A stretch of DNA of 40,279 bases. Origin: Chara braunii (lineage: Eukaryota > Streptophyta > Charophyceae > Charales > Characeae). Position 1 is the stretch's first letter, and each line of letters opens with the position of its first letter. This document shows, one piece after another, positions 20,503-30,879 of the stretch. The position numbers and the translations under genes were made by a program. The notes beneath the pieces were generated by a model, which was given only the letters and a program-made list of their open reading frames with translations, did no database searches and had not been told where the DNA came from. Location of the stretch: contig BFEA01000064.1 of the NCBI GenBank assembly GCA_003427395.1, positions 3,629,104-3,669,382 of the forward strand, read 5' to 3'.

Positions 20503-22779
20503 ATTGTAACAACCCTTCTTGTGTCTAAGTTCGAAATCATACACAACAATCTCATGCAACCAGCGGGTCAGTGTAGTTGAGGGATTGTTCTGTGTCTGAA
20601 TCCATTTCAAGGTCTCGTGATCCGAGAACACTTTGAAATGGCGACCCAACAGATAGTGCTTCCAGTGGTCTAGTGCCTCCCTCAAGGCATAGAGCTCTCG
20701 CATGTAAGTGGAGGTAGCTACCTTATGACTGGGCATACGTTTGCTGTAAAATTCTAGCGGACGTAAGTCATCGCCGTCATCTTGTTGCAGCACTGCACCA
20801 ATCCCATACAAATTGGCATCCGTAGTTACTACGAATGTGAGTTTGGGATCTGCAATGCGGAGCACGGGATGACTCACCAAAGCCTCCTTCAGTGCTTGTA
20901 AGGCTGTCGTGCATTCCCCATCACATGTGTAGGACACATTCTTGCTGGTCAATCTGGACAGCGGACGGGCGATGATAGAAAATTTAGGCACAAACTTACA
21001 GTAGTATGATGCAAGACCAAGAAAAGAACGCAACTCGCGGACATTCGTCGGTTGAGGCCATTTTTGGATGACCTCAACTTTGGTTGCCTCAGGCTCTAGG
21101 CCTGCAGCAGACAATCGATGTCCAAGCTAGATGACGCTGTCCCTCCCAAACTCGGATTTCTCCAAGTTGAGATGGAGCTACGCGTCCTTAAGGATCTGCA
21201 TCACTTCCTCAAGGTGTCCCATGTGCTCCTCCATCGATTTGCTGATGATTAGTATGTCATCCAGATATACAACAACAAATCGGTTGATCTGATTGCGAAA
21301 TACCTTATCCATGAGACTTTGAAAGGCGGCTGGCGCATTCGTGAGACTGAAGGGCATGACTGTAAACTCGTACAGCCCATCGCGAGTTTTGAATGCAGTT
21401 TTATGCTGGTCGGCAGGATCGACTTCAATCTGGTGGTAGCCTGACTTGAGATCGATCTTGCTGAAGACCTTGCATCCACCTGCAACATCAAGCAAATCAT
21501 CGATACATGGCAAAGGATATGCATTCTTTCTTGTCATTCGATTTAATCCGCGATAATCAATACACATCCGCAGTTTGCCTCCTTTCTTGGGGACAAACAG
21601 AACTGGTGCACCAAACTCAGACTCACTCGGTTTGATCCATCCCTTCCCAATCATATCATCAATCTGCCTTCGCAACTCCTTTGATTCGCCTGAGCCCATT
21701 CGATAGACACAACCTTTTGGAGGAGTGCTACCTTCAATCAACTCGATCTTGTGTCGGACCGGACGCACGGGAACTCCATGCGGTTCGGNCAAGACTTNAN
21801 GAAATCGGTTGAGAAGGTTGCGAATTTCCAGCGGAACTTCCGGAGGGGGATCATCACTCTCAGGAGCAAGCATATCGGATGTCATAGGTGCAGCCAACAC
21901 AATCGGATTAGAAATAGAGTCATTTGGACTAGAGTTGGATTTAGTAGAGGTAGAAGTAGTTGCATCAGAAGTAGAAACAAATTGCAAAGTAGAATCATTA
22001 TGTACAGCAAAAATAGAAGGCACATGAGCAGGCCTAACAAAGGCTATATACATTTGCTCATCAACTTTGCGCCTGCGCCACTTTTTTCAGAATTGCATTG
22101 CATTGAGAAAAGTTACTTGGGACTCGCGCGGCTCATCCAAGAGAACTAGACGCTCGATTCCCATGGCATCTTTGGCCATGAATTGTGAGTCCTTCCACGT
22201 GGTTCTTTCACATTGGGCCTGCAACCAGCCCAAGCCAATAACCGCGTCGAAGGGGCACTGATCAAGGACATAGAAGTTCAACTCATGCGTGATCGTGCGG
22301 TGAGCGTAAAAGGTAGTGCGCACACCTTTGACTGCATGCGTAGATGTGACAAACTCTTGGTTGCCCACTTGGGTTCGGCAAGGATTCTGCAAGGTCACTT
22401 GCTTCATCCCCAAGCGTGCCTTACGAATGTCGTGCGGTGAGAAGTAGTTGGCGGTTGCACCACAATCAGCCAACGCACGGATGTAACGGCCATTAATGTA
22501 GAATTTGAAGAAGATCAACTTCGTCCTCCCTTGCGCGCGTTCTTGCTTCATATGAGCCCAGCGCATCAACAGAGCATGGAAGTCAATTTCTTCCGACTCT
22601 ACCCAAGGCTCCTTGTATAGGATGTGTATCTTCTCAGCCTTGGAATCAGCATCAGATGGGGTTTCAAGAGAGGTTTGCTGAGTGGGATCAGAATCCAGAG
22701 AAGGATCTGTACTTACATGTTCAGCCTCTCCATCTGTAGAGTGTGCTGATGATGTCTCTACCCCCGTTGCTGGTTTCCC
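20503..22779 (-). pseudogene. Element B Pol: protease, RT, partial RNase H
   Basis: From the heptamer at 22779 a single frame runs to the truncation point with three stops and no frameshift. The protease has IRALADCGATANYFS, where Cys replaces the usual Ser/Thr after the catalytic Asp. RT has [50 protein letters not shown] and [11 protein letters not shown]. The connection has RELRSFLGLASYYCKFVP, and RNase H has TTDANLYGIGAVL, MRELYALREAL and SDHETLKW before ending at HKKGCYNR. Stops: TGA near 22087 (C has Cys), TAG at 21178-21180 (expected Gln), and TAG near 21129 (expected Tyr). Ns lie near 21789 and 21798-21800. Confidence 0.9.
22736..22779 (-). promoter_or_regulatory. Putative -1 ribosomal frameshift signal, element B gag-pol
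   Basis: The minus strand has GGGAAAC at 22779-22773 in G GGA AAC phase, with the gag TAG at 22760-22758. The -1 reading gives GKPATGVETSS and leads into the protease. GTAGAG (22761-22756) can pair perfectly with CTCTAC (22741-22736) around a 14-base loop, 11 bases after the heptamer. That spacer is longer than in most characterised sites. Confidence 0.65.
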
Positions 22780-24542
22780 TGCTGCAATCTGAAACATTGT
22801 TGGACCGAGTGTCCCGGTTTGGTGCAATGCAGGCAAACTTCTTTCTTCACCCTCTGTTTCCACTCACTTTCACTAATCCGGAAATCTACCCATGGTTTGG
22901 TGGCAGGATCTTCCGATTTGGGTGGAATTTTCACTCCCTTGGGAAGAAGAATAGTGTTAGTATTGTTCTTCATTGTGGTCCTCGGTCCCTTACTTTTAAA
23001 GGCAGTCTTTTTTAAGGCATTCATAGATTCATCGTCGTTCACATACTCAAACTCATGGGCTGACAAAGAGCAAGATGCCCCGCAGTCTTGCTCTTGATCG
23101 TCATGAAGAGAAGATTCCTCCACGAGGGTCTCCTCGTCAGCCTCGAGCAGATTGTGTGCTGCAAAACGGTTGCTGCCTGGAAACCGTTTGCGGTCGGTGG
23201 TCTTTTTGCCACCCGATCCACCCGGGAGGTCTTGTGCCTCCAGCTTGACTACGTCCCGCATGAGGGTAAGCCAATCTGTATATGCGATGAGTCCGAGCCC
23301 TAGGCGATCTTTTATAGTAGAGGGAACCGTACCTTTTATCACATCCAGACAGGATTGCGCAGTCATCTCCAGATCCGGAGTAGCAAAGAGTTTACTAACA
23401 TACTGTTGCAGGCTGTGCATGGTGCCGGTCCACTTGCTGTGCTTGAGCTTGTCAAGCTTGAGTCTAGCCTTGGCTGCAGCATGTGGATCAGCATACTGTT
23501 TGATCAAGAGCTCTTCGAGTGTGGCTACCGGCGTAGCCTTCAGCCATTTGTTCAGGTCTATCCTTTTATAGCCTGCTTGTACAGCTTGGATTTCCAAGAA
23601 TCCTCTCACGGCGGGTTCCACATTGGTCCCTAGAACCGAGGACTGAGTAACTGGGAGTGTCCCCAGCACATCGAAGTAGGATCGCATGGAGCTGATCCAA
23701 GATTCGATGTCGTCCTTTCCGTCATACTTAGACGGAATCTGGGCCGCCTTTCTATCCATATAGGAAAAGCTGCAGCTTGGACCAGCGGCTGCTGGGTCCG
23801 AACTCGGGACTGCAACAGTTCCAGAATGCCCTGCACTACTACTTGCTGCTGCAGCAGCAGCAGCAGCAGCAGCAGTGGGGTCTGGACCTACTGCAAATCC
23901 GGATAGGCTGTTAGTCACACTCAAAGAAGGAGTAGAAGAAGACACATTCAGAGGGGCAAGAACGGACTAACACGCAGCACTAGAAGCAGGGTAAGAAGGC
24001 GGAAGGATACTTTGGGTTGGCTGCACATTAGCGAAATGTTGCAGTTGGTCACGGTGTTGCTGCGCCATCAGGGCCATGTCGTCCCGCAACTTTTTGAGTT
24101 CGTCGAATACTTTGGCGAGTTGGCGAGTATGGTCCTCAACAGCCCGAATGTTTACCAAAGCCCGGAGGAGTGGAGCAGTTTTCTCTCCGACTTCCTTATC
24201 GGTTAGGGCAGACAAGGTACAGAAAATGGCTTCATGAGCCTTTACCTTCTCCTCCCTCTCCTTCTCTTTCTCTTCCTCCTCCCTCTTCAATGCTTTCTCA
24301 TAGAAGAATCGGTATTGCGCTTTCTCTGCCTTAGGGGCAGCGTCCATTTGCAGCTTCCAATCTGCTGCAGATGCCATGATGGAGGACGAGGGAGTTAATA
24401 AGTCTCTCAAGAGGGGTCCGTACTTCCTTACTTGCCTGGGACGAACACTCCTCTTCCCTCTCCTCACTCTCTCAAGAGCAACACTCAGAAGCTTCTCTCT
24501 TCTCTCTCTCTCTCTCGTTTGCGACCGTGTAGACACAGGTAT
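22758..24542 (-). pseudogene. Element B Gag (one nonsense codon, start codon lost)
   Basis: The frame aligned to C's ATG reads ATA at 24542-24540, so the ancestral start is lost; upstream ATG at 24566 or downstream ATG near 24376 (MASAADWK) could substitute. Order: Arg/Glu-rich N-terminus, coiled coil (KALKREEEEKEKEREEKVK), Ser/Ala-rich linker with a run of ten or so Ala (GCA repeat near 23843-23875), gag domain (WISSMRSYFDVLG, SKWTGTMHSLQQYVSKLFA), and zinc knuckle CLHCTKPGHSVQQC. An in-frame TAG lies at 23969-23967. The frame ends LQQGNQQRG then TAG. Confidence 0.85.
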
Positions 24543-24803
24543 TAATGAACCCAATGAAAGAAACAACTTGAAATCAGTCAGAAGAGAGAAGGTAGAACTC
24601 CTATCCGGAGCGACAATTCATTTGGGCTGGAAAGCAGTCAACCAAAACAAAAAAAAGAAGATCGGAGAGATCTGATCCAGCCACACAGTCTGGACCCACT
24701 ACGTATGGGGTCCTCCCAAGCCTAGCCGCACTCAGCTCCGTGAAGACACAACAAATCAGATTCAAAGTGTACAGCGTAATGCAAGAGAGAATTGAGTGGT
24801 GCC

Positions 24804-24840
24804 CTAGGCTACCAGCCGGGCCACAGCCCGTGCAAGGTCC

Positions 24841-24871
<31 letters not shown>

Positions 24872-25063
24872 TCTAAAAATTCTGAAAAAAACCTATGTTA
24901 TGCAAAAAAATAAACTGAACAACTTTTGCCTCAGGGTCACATCGGAATTCTTCACCAAACTTAAAATAAAAAATAAAATTCAAAAATATTTTATTCATTT
25001 TTATTTTTTTTAATTATTTTGGCCCGGCCGAGCAAGTGACCCCGGGCCACTTTGGTAGCCTAG
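24804..25063. mobile_element. 260-bp MITE (hAT-like) in the leader of B
   Basis: Terminal inverted repeats CTAGGCTACCA (24804-24814) and TGGTAGCCTAG (25053-25063) are perfect over 11 bases and extend imperfectly about 45 bases inward. The 8-bp direct repeat GTGGTGCC flanks it (24796-24803 and 25064-25071). Removing the insert restores a sequence that aligns with the leader of C (GTGGTGTACAGGGTGC there). The interior is AT-rich with a run of 27 A (24845-24871). There is no coding capacity. An 8-bp duplication is characteristic of hAT elements; a 9-bp, Mutator-type reading is nearly as good. Confidence 0.75.
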
Positions 25064-25942
25064 GTGGTGCCCAAGGTGCGGGTCAGGCGGCGGATCGTGC
25101 AGTAAAGTCTGATAAAACGTCCCAGCGGAGACCCCCTCCGCAGCGAGTGTCCTGGTCCGAAAGCATAAAGTCCGAGTCCCAATCAGATAGAGCAAGGTGA
25201 CTGACACCAACAGATTTGGCCTAAGGGGCCCTTCTTGTTTGGGCCTGGTCCCACTGAGTCCCAAGTGGTGCTAGTGGAGTCAGAACCGGGTCCCAACCAA
25301 CAAGAGTTCCACAAAGACCTACTCTGTCCCTACCGAATTGAAAATGAAATTTTGCCCCAGAAAGAACTTGTAGACTACAACCGTTCAGAATGAAATTAAC
25401 AAAGCACTGTAGAGAGATATCACATGGCAAACAAGATACTCCATTCATTCACTCGTCAGGTAAGTGGGCAGTTCACACACCTCACACACAATCAAGACTA
25501 TGGAGGATGGAAGATGAACCCAGAGAACCCCAACAGGCAGTCAATCCATGCACACACACATGGGCACCCTGGTGGCACGGCACTTACCTGAGTGGCCGGG
25601 CTCTTGAAATGAAAAGAACTCACCCCCCTCTCACATAGTCCTCCTGACCCAATTAACAACCTTTACACTAGTGTCCTATCATCTAGGAGGGTCAACATCT
25701 ACCCCAAAGTACAAAGCCGAATCCCCCGTCAATGTTGAAGATCAAAGCAGCAACTTGCAATCCGTAGGTGCAGATATGGCTGCCACCCTCAAGCTCGCCT
25801 GACTTGAGGAGAGCCCTAAAGTCACTCCTCGTCTTCCTTGAAGTCCAGATTCAAGTTGTAGGTGCCCTTCATTGTCGCCTCTCTCAAATTGCATCACGAA
25901 GTCCCACCTTGTGTCTCACCACCACAAACATGCACTCAAACA

Positions 25943-26075
25943 ACCTGGCCGGGTCTAGTGTCGACCCTACACGGCCCTGCCAGGTGGGAGCAGCTTCCCT
26001 TCACCACGCTGCCCCACGTAACCCTAACTTCCAGCCCTAACCCTAAGTGGTTAGCCCTTACCACTAGGGTTAGGG
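25943..26075 (-). promoter_or_regulatory. Structured leader of element B: three hairpins homologous to C
   Basis: Seen on the plus strand: hairpin 3 is ACCTGGCCGGG (25943-25953) with CCCTGCCAGGT (25975-25985), one mismatch. Hairpin 2 is GGGAGCAGC (25986-25994) with GCTGCCCC (26008-26015), a G-U wobble in the element RNA. Hairpin 1 is CCCTAACCCTAAGTGGT (26035-26051) with ACCACTAGGGTTAGGG (26060-26075), with one bulged A. They occupy the same order and distance from the primer-binding site as in C. Confidence 0.6.
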
Positions 26076-26115
26076 TTATGGCAGCAAAGTCAACTCTCGC
26101 CAGCAAGTAGAATCC

Positions 26116-26127
26116 GCTCTGATACCA
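26116..26127 (-). other. Primer-binding site of element B
   Basis: The minus strand reads TGGTATCAGAGC one base after the LTR end (GTAACA). This is the standard complement of the 3' end of plant initiator-methionine tRNA and marks where minus-strand DNA synthesis begins. Confidence 0.9.
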
Positions 26128-26128
26128 A

Positions 26129-27587
26129 TGTTACGATCCTGGCCAATTTCGAAGTATACATTCATCTGAAAGTACAATGCCATCCAATTGCAAAAAGAAA
26201 TGAATGAACTTGAGAGGAAAGAGAGGGAAAGAAGNNNNNNNNNNNNNNNNNNNNNNNNNNNNNNNNNNNNNNNNNNNNNNNNNNNNNNNNNNNNNNNNNN
26301 NNNNNNNNNNNNNNNNNNNNNNNNNNNNNGATGATGATGTACTCCAGCATAGACCAATGTCAAGGCTCTTCTTCTTCGCCAACCAATCCCTTCCTCCTTA
26401 TCTCCTCCCTTCTTATTCAAACAAAAAATAACAATAATAATGTTGAATGACTGAACCAGAATCAATGTCCGAATCCCACTTCTACTGCAGGCACAACATG
26501 AGGTCCACCATAGCCATGGCCACCCTTCTTCTTCCTCTACATACAGGCCGAGGCTATGGCGGACTACTGAGGCTTCAGCCTCCCGTCCAAAGGACAACCC
26601 AAAGCAGCTATGCCGCTGCCCCACTTCAAGGTCATCACCATGCAGCTATGCCGCTGCCCACTCAGCCGCCATGCCTGACTCTGTCCCGAGTTTCCTTGAT
26701 GCGGCACTACCCCAACTGGGGCCTTCCTGATGCAGCGCCTAGCAAGGAGATGAAGATGGTGTCTACCATAGCCAGGTAAGTGCCTCACCACTCTCCTCCT
26801 TGGTCCCCTTCTCCCTCCTCCTCCTACCGGTAGAGCTCCACCATAGCCAAGGTGGAAGCTCCCGACTTCTTCCTCCCAGCAGCGCTGTAGTACCCAGCGC
26901 CACTCCAGCCAGCGCTCCAGCAGCGTGTCGCCAAACTTGCACACTGAAGAATGAGGCTGGGCTCTCCGCCCTGCCTCTTGATATAGCGGCCTACTTGCCT
27001 CCTGGGCGGTGACTTCCAGGCCGCTCGACCTCTCCAAGCAACCGGTACTTCCTCCGTTTCGGAGGGAAACATCATTGCAGACCCTGATTATCCCCTGATA
27101 TTACCCGTACAGGCTCTAGACTCACACTGGTTGGACTGGTACCGGCCTAGACCTACCCTACCGCTACTGGACTCTAAAAATGCCAACTTTGTCTTTTTCT
27201 GCTCGGCCTCCAGTACCCCCTCACGCCAACTGCAGTGGGGTGCAGTATCGGCCTACCGGCCCACTTGAGTGTTTTTCCGCTACCCCAGCGGCCGCGGGGC
27301 CGCTAGCTTCGCCACTTGAGTGTTTTTCCCTGCTACAATCCTCAATGCCACGGCCACAGGTAAGTACCGGCCCTACGGGCCTGCCAAACAAGCAAGTTCC
27401 CTTGCGGGTCACACACACACTCATACCGACAAGCACTCAGACAGGCACACAGGTCACAAGCACGCACACACAGACAGACTTAGAAAACACAGCAGAATGC
27501 GGGAATCTCAGCAAGGCATCCATTCCATCGGCAGAATTTCAGAAATCAGCAGTGTTCTCAGTCTGTGTTTTGACGGGTCATTATACA
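26129..27587 (-). repeat. 5' LTR of element B
   Basis: Read on the minus strand it starts TGTATAATGACCCGTC and ends GGATCGTAACA just before the primer-binding site. It is homologous along its length to the C LTRs but clearly more diverged than they are from each other. It includes the GT-rich U3 repeats and the 3' CTT-type microsatellite, which is interrupted by the assembly gap. Confidence 0.85.
26235..26329. other. Assembly gap (95 N)
   Basis: The run of N replaces the microsatellite-containing part of the B LTR. In both C LTRs this position holds CTT-repeat sequence, so the gap probably reflects a repeat-assembly failure. Confidence 0.98.
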
Positions 27588-28443
27588 GACTGTGTTTCAA
27601 CTTCTTCGCGCTTTGATTATCCAGGATCAGGATACATGGGATGACGAGCTGTATTCCATTAAGGGGTTATACAACAACTCCGTCCACTCCGCCACCGGCA
27701 TGACACCCAACAGGCTGCATTACGGTTGGCAGATCCGGAAGCCAGTTGGTTTAACACCCGGCAGACCTGGCTTCAAAGCCAAGTATGATCGCTTGCTCAA
27801 AGTTGCCATTGCAGCTATGACCAAGCGACAACACGCCATGCTCCATCATGCGAACAAGAAGCGCCGACCGTCGGATATTCAGGTAGGAAGCTATGTCTGG
27901 GTCAAGATGTCTGAATTCTCAGAAGAAGAGGGAGTCTCACGNAAACTTCTCCCNNTCTATNATGGGCCCTGGGAAGTTTTGGATGTGATTGGTGAAGATC
28001 ACTTTGGCCCTTCGTACGTCGTTGATGTGCCAGCCNATCTGCGCACATACCCCGTGTTCCACGCATCNAAANTGTACCTCCACCGTGATGCTAAGACATT
28101 CGATTATCGCGAAGATATGATCCCTCGCGCGATCAAAGGCGGGCATGAGATAGACAGGATCAAACAGCACGTAGGGAAGGGACGCAACAGACAGTACCAG
28201 GTTCACTTTATGTATGACCCATTGGACAATCTGTACTGGATTTCCAAACAGGAACTGCTGCGCAGTGCACCGCGTGTTGTCAAAGCATACGAGCGACAAA
28301 TCGCCACTAACGCTGTAGCTAAGATCTCTGCAAGGCTCACTCTAGGAACCTCTTTGCCTTGCTCGCTTATGATGTGTTTGTCGAGGACTCAGAATGAGTT
28401 ACTCGCTCGAAGGGACCTCGCTCTCGAGGGGGGAGTAGTGTGA
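27588..28443 (+). pseudogene. Element C integrase C-terminal part with chromodomain-like tail
   Basis: Coding begins right at the edge of the B LTR with TVFQLLRALIIQDQDTWDDE, so the catalytic core and zinc finger are missing. It continues YNNSVHSATGMTPNRLHYGW, a GPW module (GPWEVLDVIGEDHFG), RTYPVFHA, and a chromodomain-like tail (RQYQVHFMYDPLDNLYW). In chromoviruses such tails steer integration to certain chromatin. The frame is open and its TGA lies in the first bases of the 3' LTR. There are seven N bases between 27942 and 28072. Confidence 0.85.
28426..28438 (+). other. Polypurine tract of element C
   Basis: GAGGGGGGAGTAG stands directly before the 3' LTR start TGTGATGACCC. It is the plus-strand DNA priming site. 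Confidence 0.85.
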
Positions 28444-29725
28444 TGACCCGTCCATACATGGACTGAAACACACAACTGATTTCTGAGTTTTGCCCATAGA
28501 CTGAATGCCCTGCTGAGTTTCCCGCTTGCTACTAAGTCTGTGTGTGCACGCTTACTGGACTGCATGTCTGTCTGAGTGCTGGATGGCTTGAGTGTGTTTG
28601 TGACCATGCCTGTCTGAGTGTTGGTTGGCTTGGGTGTGTGTGTGACCGTGCCTGTCTGAGTGCTGGTTGGCATGAGTATGTGTGTGGCCCGTCAGGGCAC
28701 TTGCTCATTCGTTGGGCCCTCAGGGCCGGTACTTACCTGTGGCTGTCACATTGAGGGGTTGCAGCGGGGAAAAGCACTCAAGTAGCGGGTAGGCCGGTAC
28801 CGCACCTGGAAGGGGTAGATGTGCAGGTACCGGAGGCCAAGCAGAAAGACAAAAGTGGCATTTTTAGAGGCCCAGTAGTGTAGGTGAGGTCTAGGCGGAT
28901 ACCAGTCTGAGTCTAGGGCCTGTACGGGCAATATCAGAGTCTGCATTGATGTTTCCCTCCAAAAAGGAGGAGGTACCGGTTGCTTGTGAGGCCAAGCGGC
29001 CTGGAAGTCACCGCCCAAAAGGCAAAGAAGGTCGCTATATCTTCGGGCCGGGCGGAGAGTCCGGCCCCTTTTTTCGGTGTGCAAGTTTGGTGACACACTG
29101 GTGGAGCACTGGCTGGAGCAGCGCTAAGCTGGAGCAGCGCTGCTGGGGAGGAAGGAGAAGGACACGAGGGAGGAAGAAGGAAGGGGGAGGATCACCAGGG
29201 GTACTTACCTGGCTATGGTGGCATCCATCTTCATCCCCTTGGTGGGCGCTGCAGCAGGGAGTCCCCAGCTGGGGAGAGCTACACCAGGAAGCTTCGGGGC
29301 AGGGTCAGGCTGGCGGCCTGAGCTAGAGCAGCCATAGCTGCTTTGGGTTGTCCTTTGGGCATCTGAGCNGAGCCCAGTAGTCCGCCATAGCCTCGGCCTA
29401 TGAGAGTGAAGAGTGGGAGAGGCGGCCATGGCTATGGTGGACCTTAAGTGATACCTGCAGTAGAAGAGGGACTCGGACATTGATTCTGGATCAGTCATTC
29501 AACATTGTATTATTATTTCTTGTATGAAGAAAAGAAGGGGGAGATAAGGAGGAGGAGATTGTTGGGCGAAGAAGAAGAGCCTTGTCATTGTCTTTGCTGG
29601 TGTACATCTTCTTCTTCTTCTTCTAATCCTCTCTCTCCTCTCAAGTTCATTCACTTCTTTCTGCAATTGGATGGCATTGTACTTTCCGGTGGTTGTGTAT
29701 CTCGAAATTGGCCAGGGTCATAACA
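28439..29725 (+). repeat. 3' LTR of element C
   Basis: This 1287-base LTR is full length, from TGTGATGACCC to GGGTCATAACA. It is very similar to the 5' LTR. It differs by a few substitutions, by short indels, and by an extra tandem copy of a CTGGAGCAGCGCTAAG-type unit near 29108-29140. One N lies at 29369. Confidence 0.9.
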
Positions 29726-30879
29726 ATGAAGGGATGTCAGAAGCACAGTGGAGGCCCATAAGAGATGAGGGTCTGCGTTTCAAATCCGGCAAGAACCACA
29801 CCATCCCCTTTTTCACTGAGAGGCAGCAAACAGCAAAACGGGGTGGGCAGTAGCAGTTGCAGCTGATTCCACTGGGGCTGTGGGCTTTGACAGACAGGCA
29901 GACGCGCTCGCTGATGGAAATCACTCCTGCTCACAGTCCAGTTCAGCAGAGGCGTAGGCCCCCATTGAACCACCAGTACTTCCTGAAGTTGTGCCCGTAA
30001 ACAAGCCACCACTTTAGGAACCGTATGGGCCACTACAGGAGCGGCCAAATTCATCCGACTAGAAATGCTTCTACTCTATTTCCTTCCGCAACCGATAGCT
30101 GGGCCAAGTACTGGTGTGGTTTGAGATAGTTGCCTGGAGGCTTCTTGCTGTAGAGTCTTTCAGAGTGGTTCCCTTGCAGCCGTAGCGAAGAGCTGATCAC
30201 TCGTCACAAAGCCTGGACTAAAATGAAGAAAGAAGATATAGGGCAACTAATCTTAGCAGATAGACCTAGGATGGGGTGCGCTAATAGACAGTGGATCATC
30301 AACTAAGAGTTACATATTGTGTAAGGGCCCGAAAAAGTTGCATCTTGAAATGAAAGCTCAGAAATTAGATGAGCCTGTGGTATTGACATTGGCAAATGAT
30401 AGGCTGATGACTGCAGATCAATAGGTTGAGGGGATAAAGGCATACTTTTGTTTGGAGCCAGGAGAGAGAGCAGAAGAGCAGAAAAGGTAATGCACTTCTT
30501 CACCCTCTTGACGTACGACTAGGTAGTAGGAACAGACTGGGAAGAAGCAGGAAGGGCGTCGGCGTAGGACGTTTTACCGTTTTCCCCAACACTCAGAAGA
30601 GTAGTGGTTGTGCAAGTTCCGTCTAACCAAAAAAAAAAGGAACAAAGAAACAAATAACGCCAGGACTTTCCTCGATCTACCTGTACCTGACCTCAATCCA
30701 CAGCCAAGTTCACTTGAAAAAGTCCCCGGCTGAGTACGCCCTTCTTACTCAGGTCGAATAAGAAGTGATAAACTTTATACAGGCGAGTCATGGCCAGATT
30801 GACAGAAGAAGAGTTGTTGAAATTTTCATATTTTCTTTTTTCTAATTCAATACTTGTTCTAGCAAACTGGACGGCATAC
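29726..30879. other. Flank between element C and the malectin exon
   Basis: A short plus-strand frame just after the LTR (MSEAQWRPIRDEGLRFKSGK, to 29853) may continue the coding unit interrupted by C. An A-box-like stretch (29741-29752) and a B-box-like GTTTCAAATCC (29777-29787) lie here but are too close together for a tRNA. The rest, including an A-rich run at 30629-30638, shows no gene. If the malectin gene has further exons to the left, this would be its intron, but no kinase motif is visible. Confidence 0.35.

Larger units (their letters stand above)
20503..27587 (-). mobile_element. Element B: inverted, 3'-truncated Ty3/gypsy element nested in C
   Basis: On the minus strand B has a 5' LTR (27587-26129), an intact primer-binding site, a leader, gag, and pol as far as RNase H, where it stops at about 20503. 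Its integrase and 3' LTR are absent. The U3 end of its LTR abuts C integrase coding sequence directly at 27587/27588. The simplest reading is insertion of B into C's integrase gene followed by a deletion joining C's RT to B's RNase H. B and C belong to one family but are clearly diverged. Confidence 0.85.
14256..29725 (+). mobile_element. Element C: Ty3/gypsy LTR retrotransposon, split by inverted element B
   Basis: C runs from the 5' LTR (14256) through leader, gag, protease and RT to about 20502, then resumes at 27588 in the integrase and ends with the 3' LTR at 29725. The middle is occupied by B in the opposite orientation. LTR ends are TGTGATGACCC and GGGTCATAACA, short inverted repeats typical of the class. 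No clean 5-bp target duplication is visible: only ATG is shared (14253-14255 and 29726-29728). RNase H and most of the integrase core are missing. Confidence 0.9.

Noticed and set aside
24804-25063. Two SINE-like 3' ends with poly(A) tails facing each other
   Set aside because: The outer ends are perfect inverted repeats with an 8-bp direct duplication and an empty site in C, which fits one MITE better than two retroposons.
29741-29787. tRNA-like sequence after the 3' LTR of C
   Set aside because: The boxes are only 24 bases apart and no cloverleaf can be drawn.
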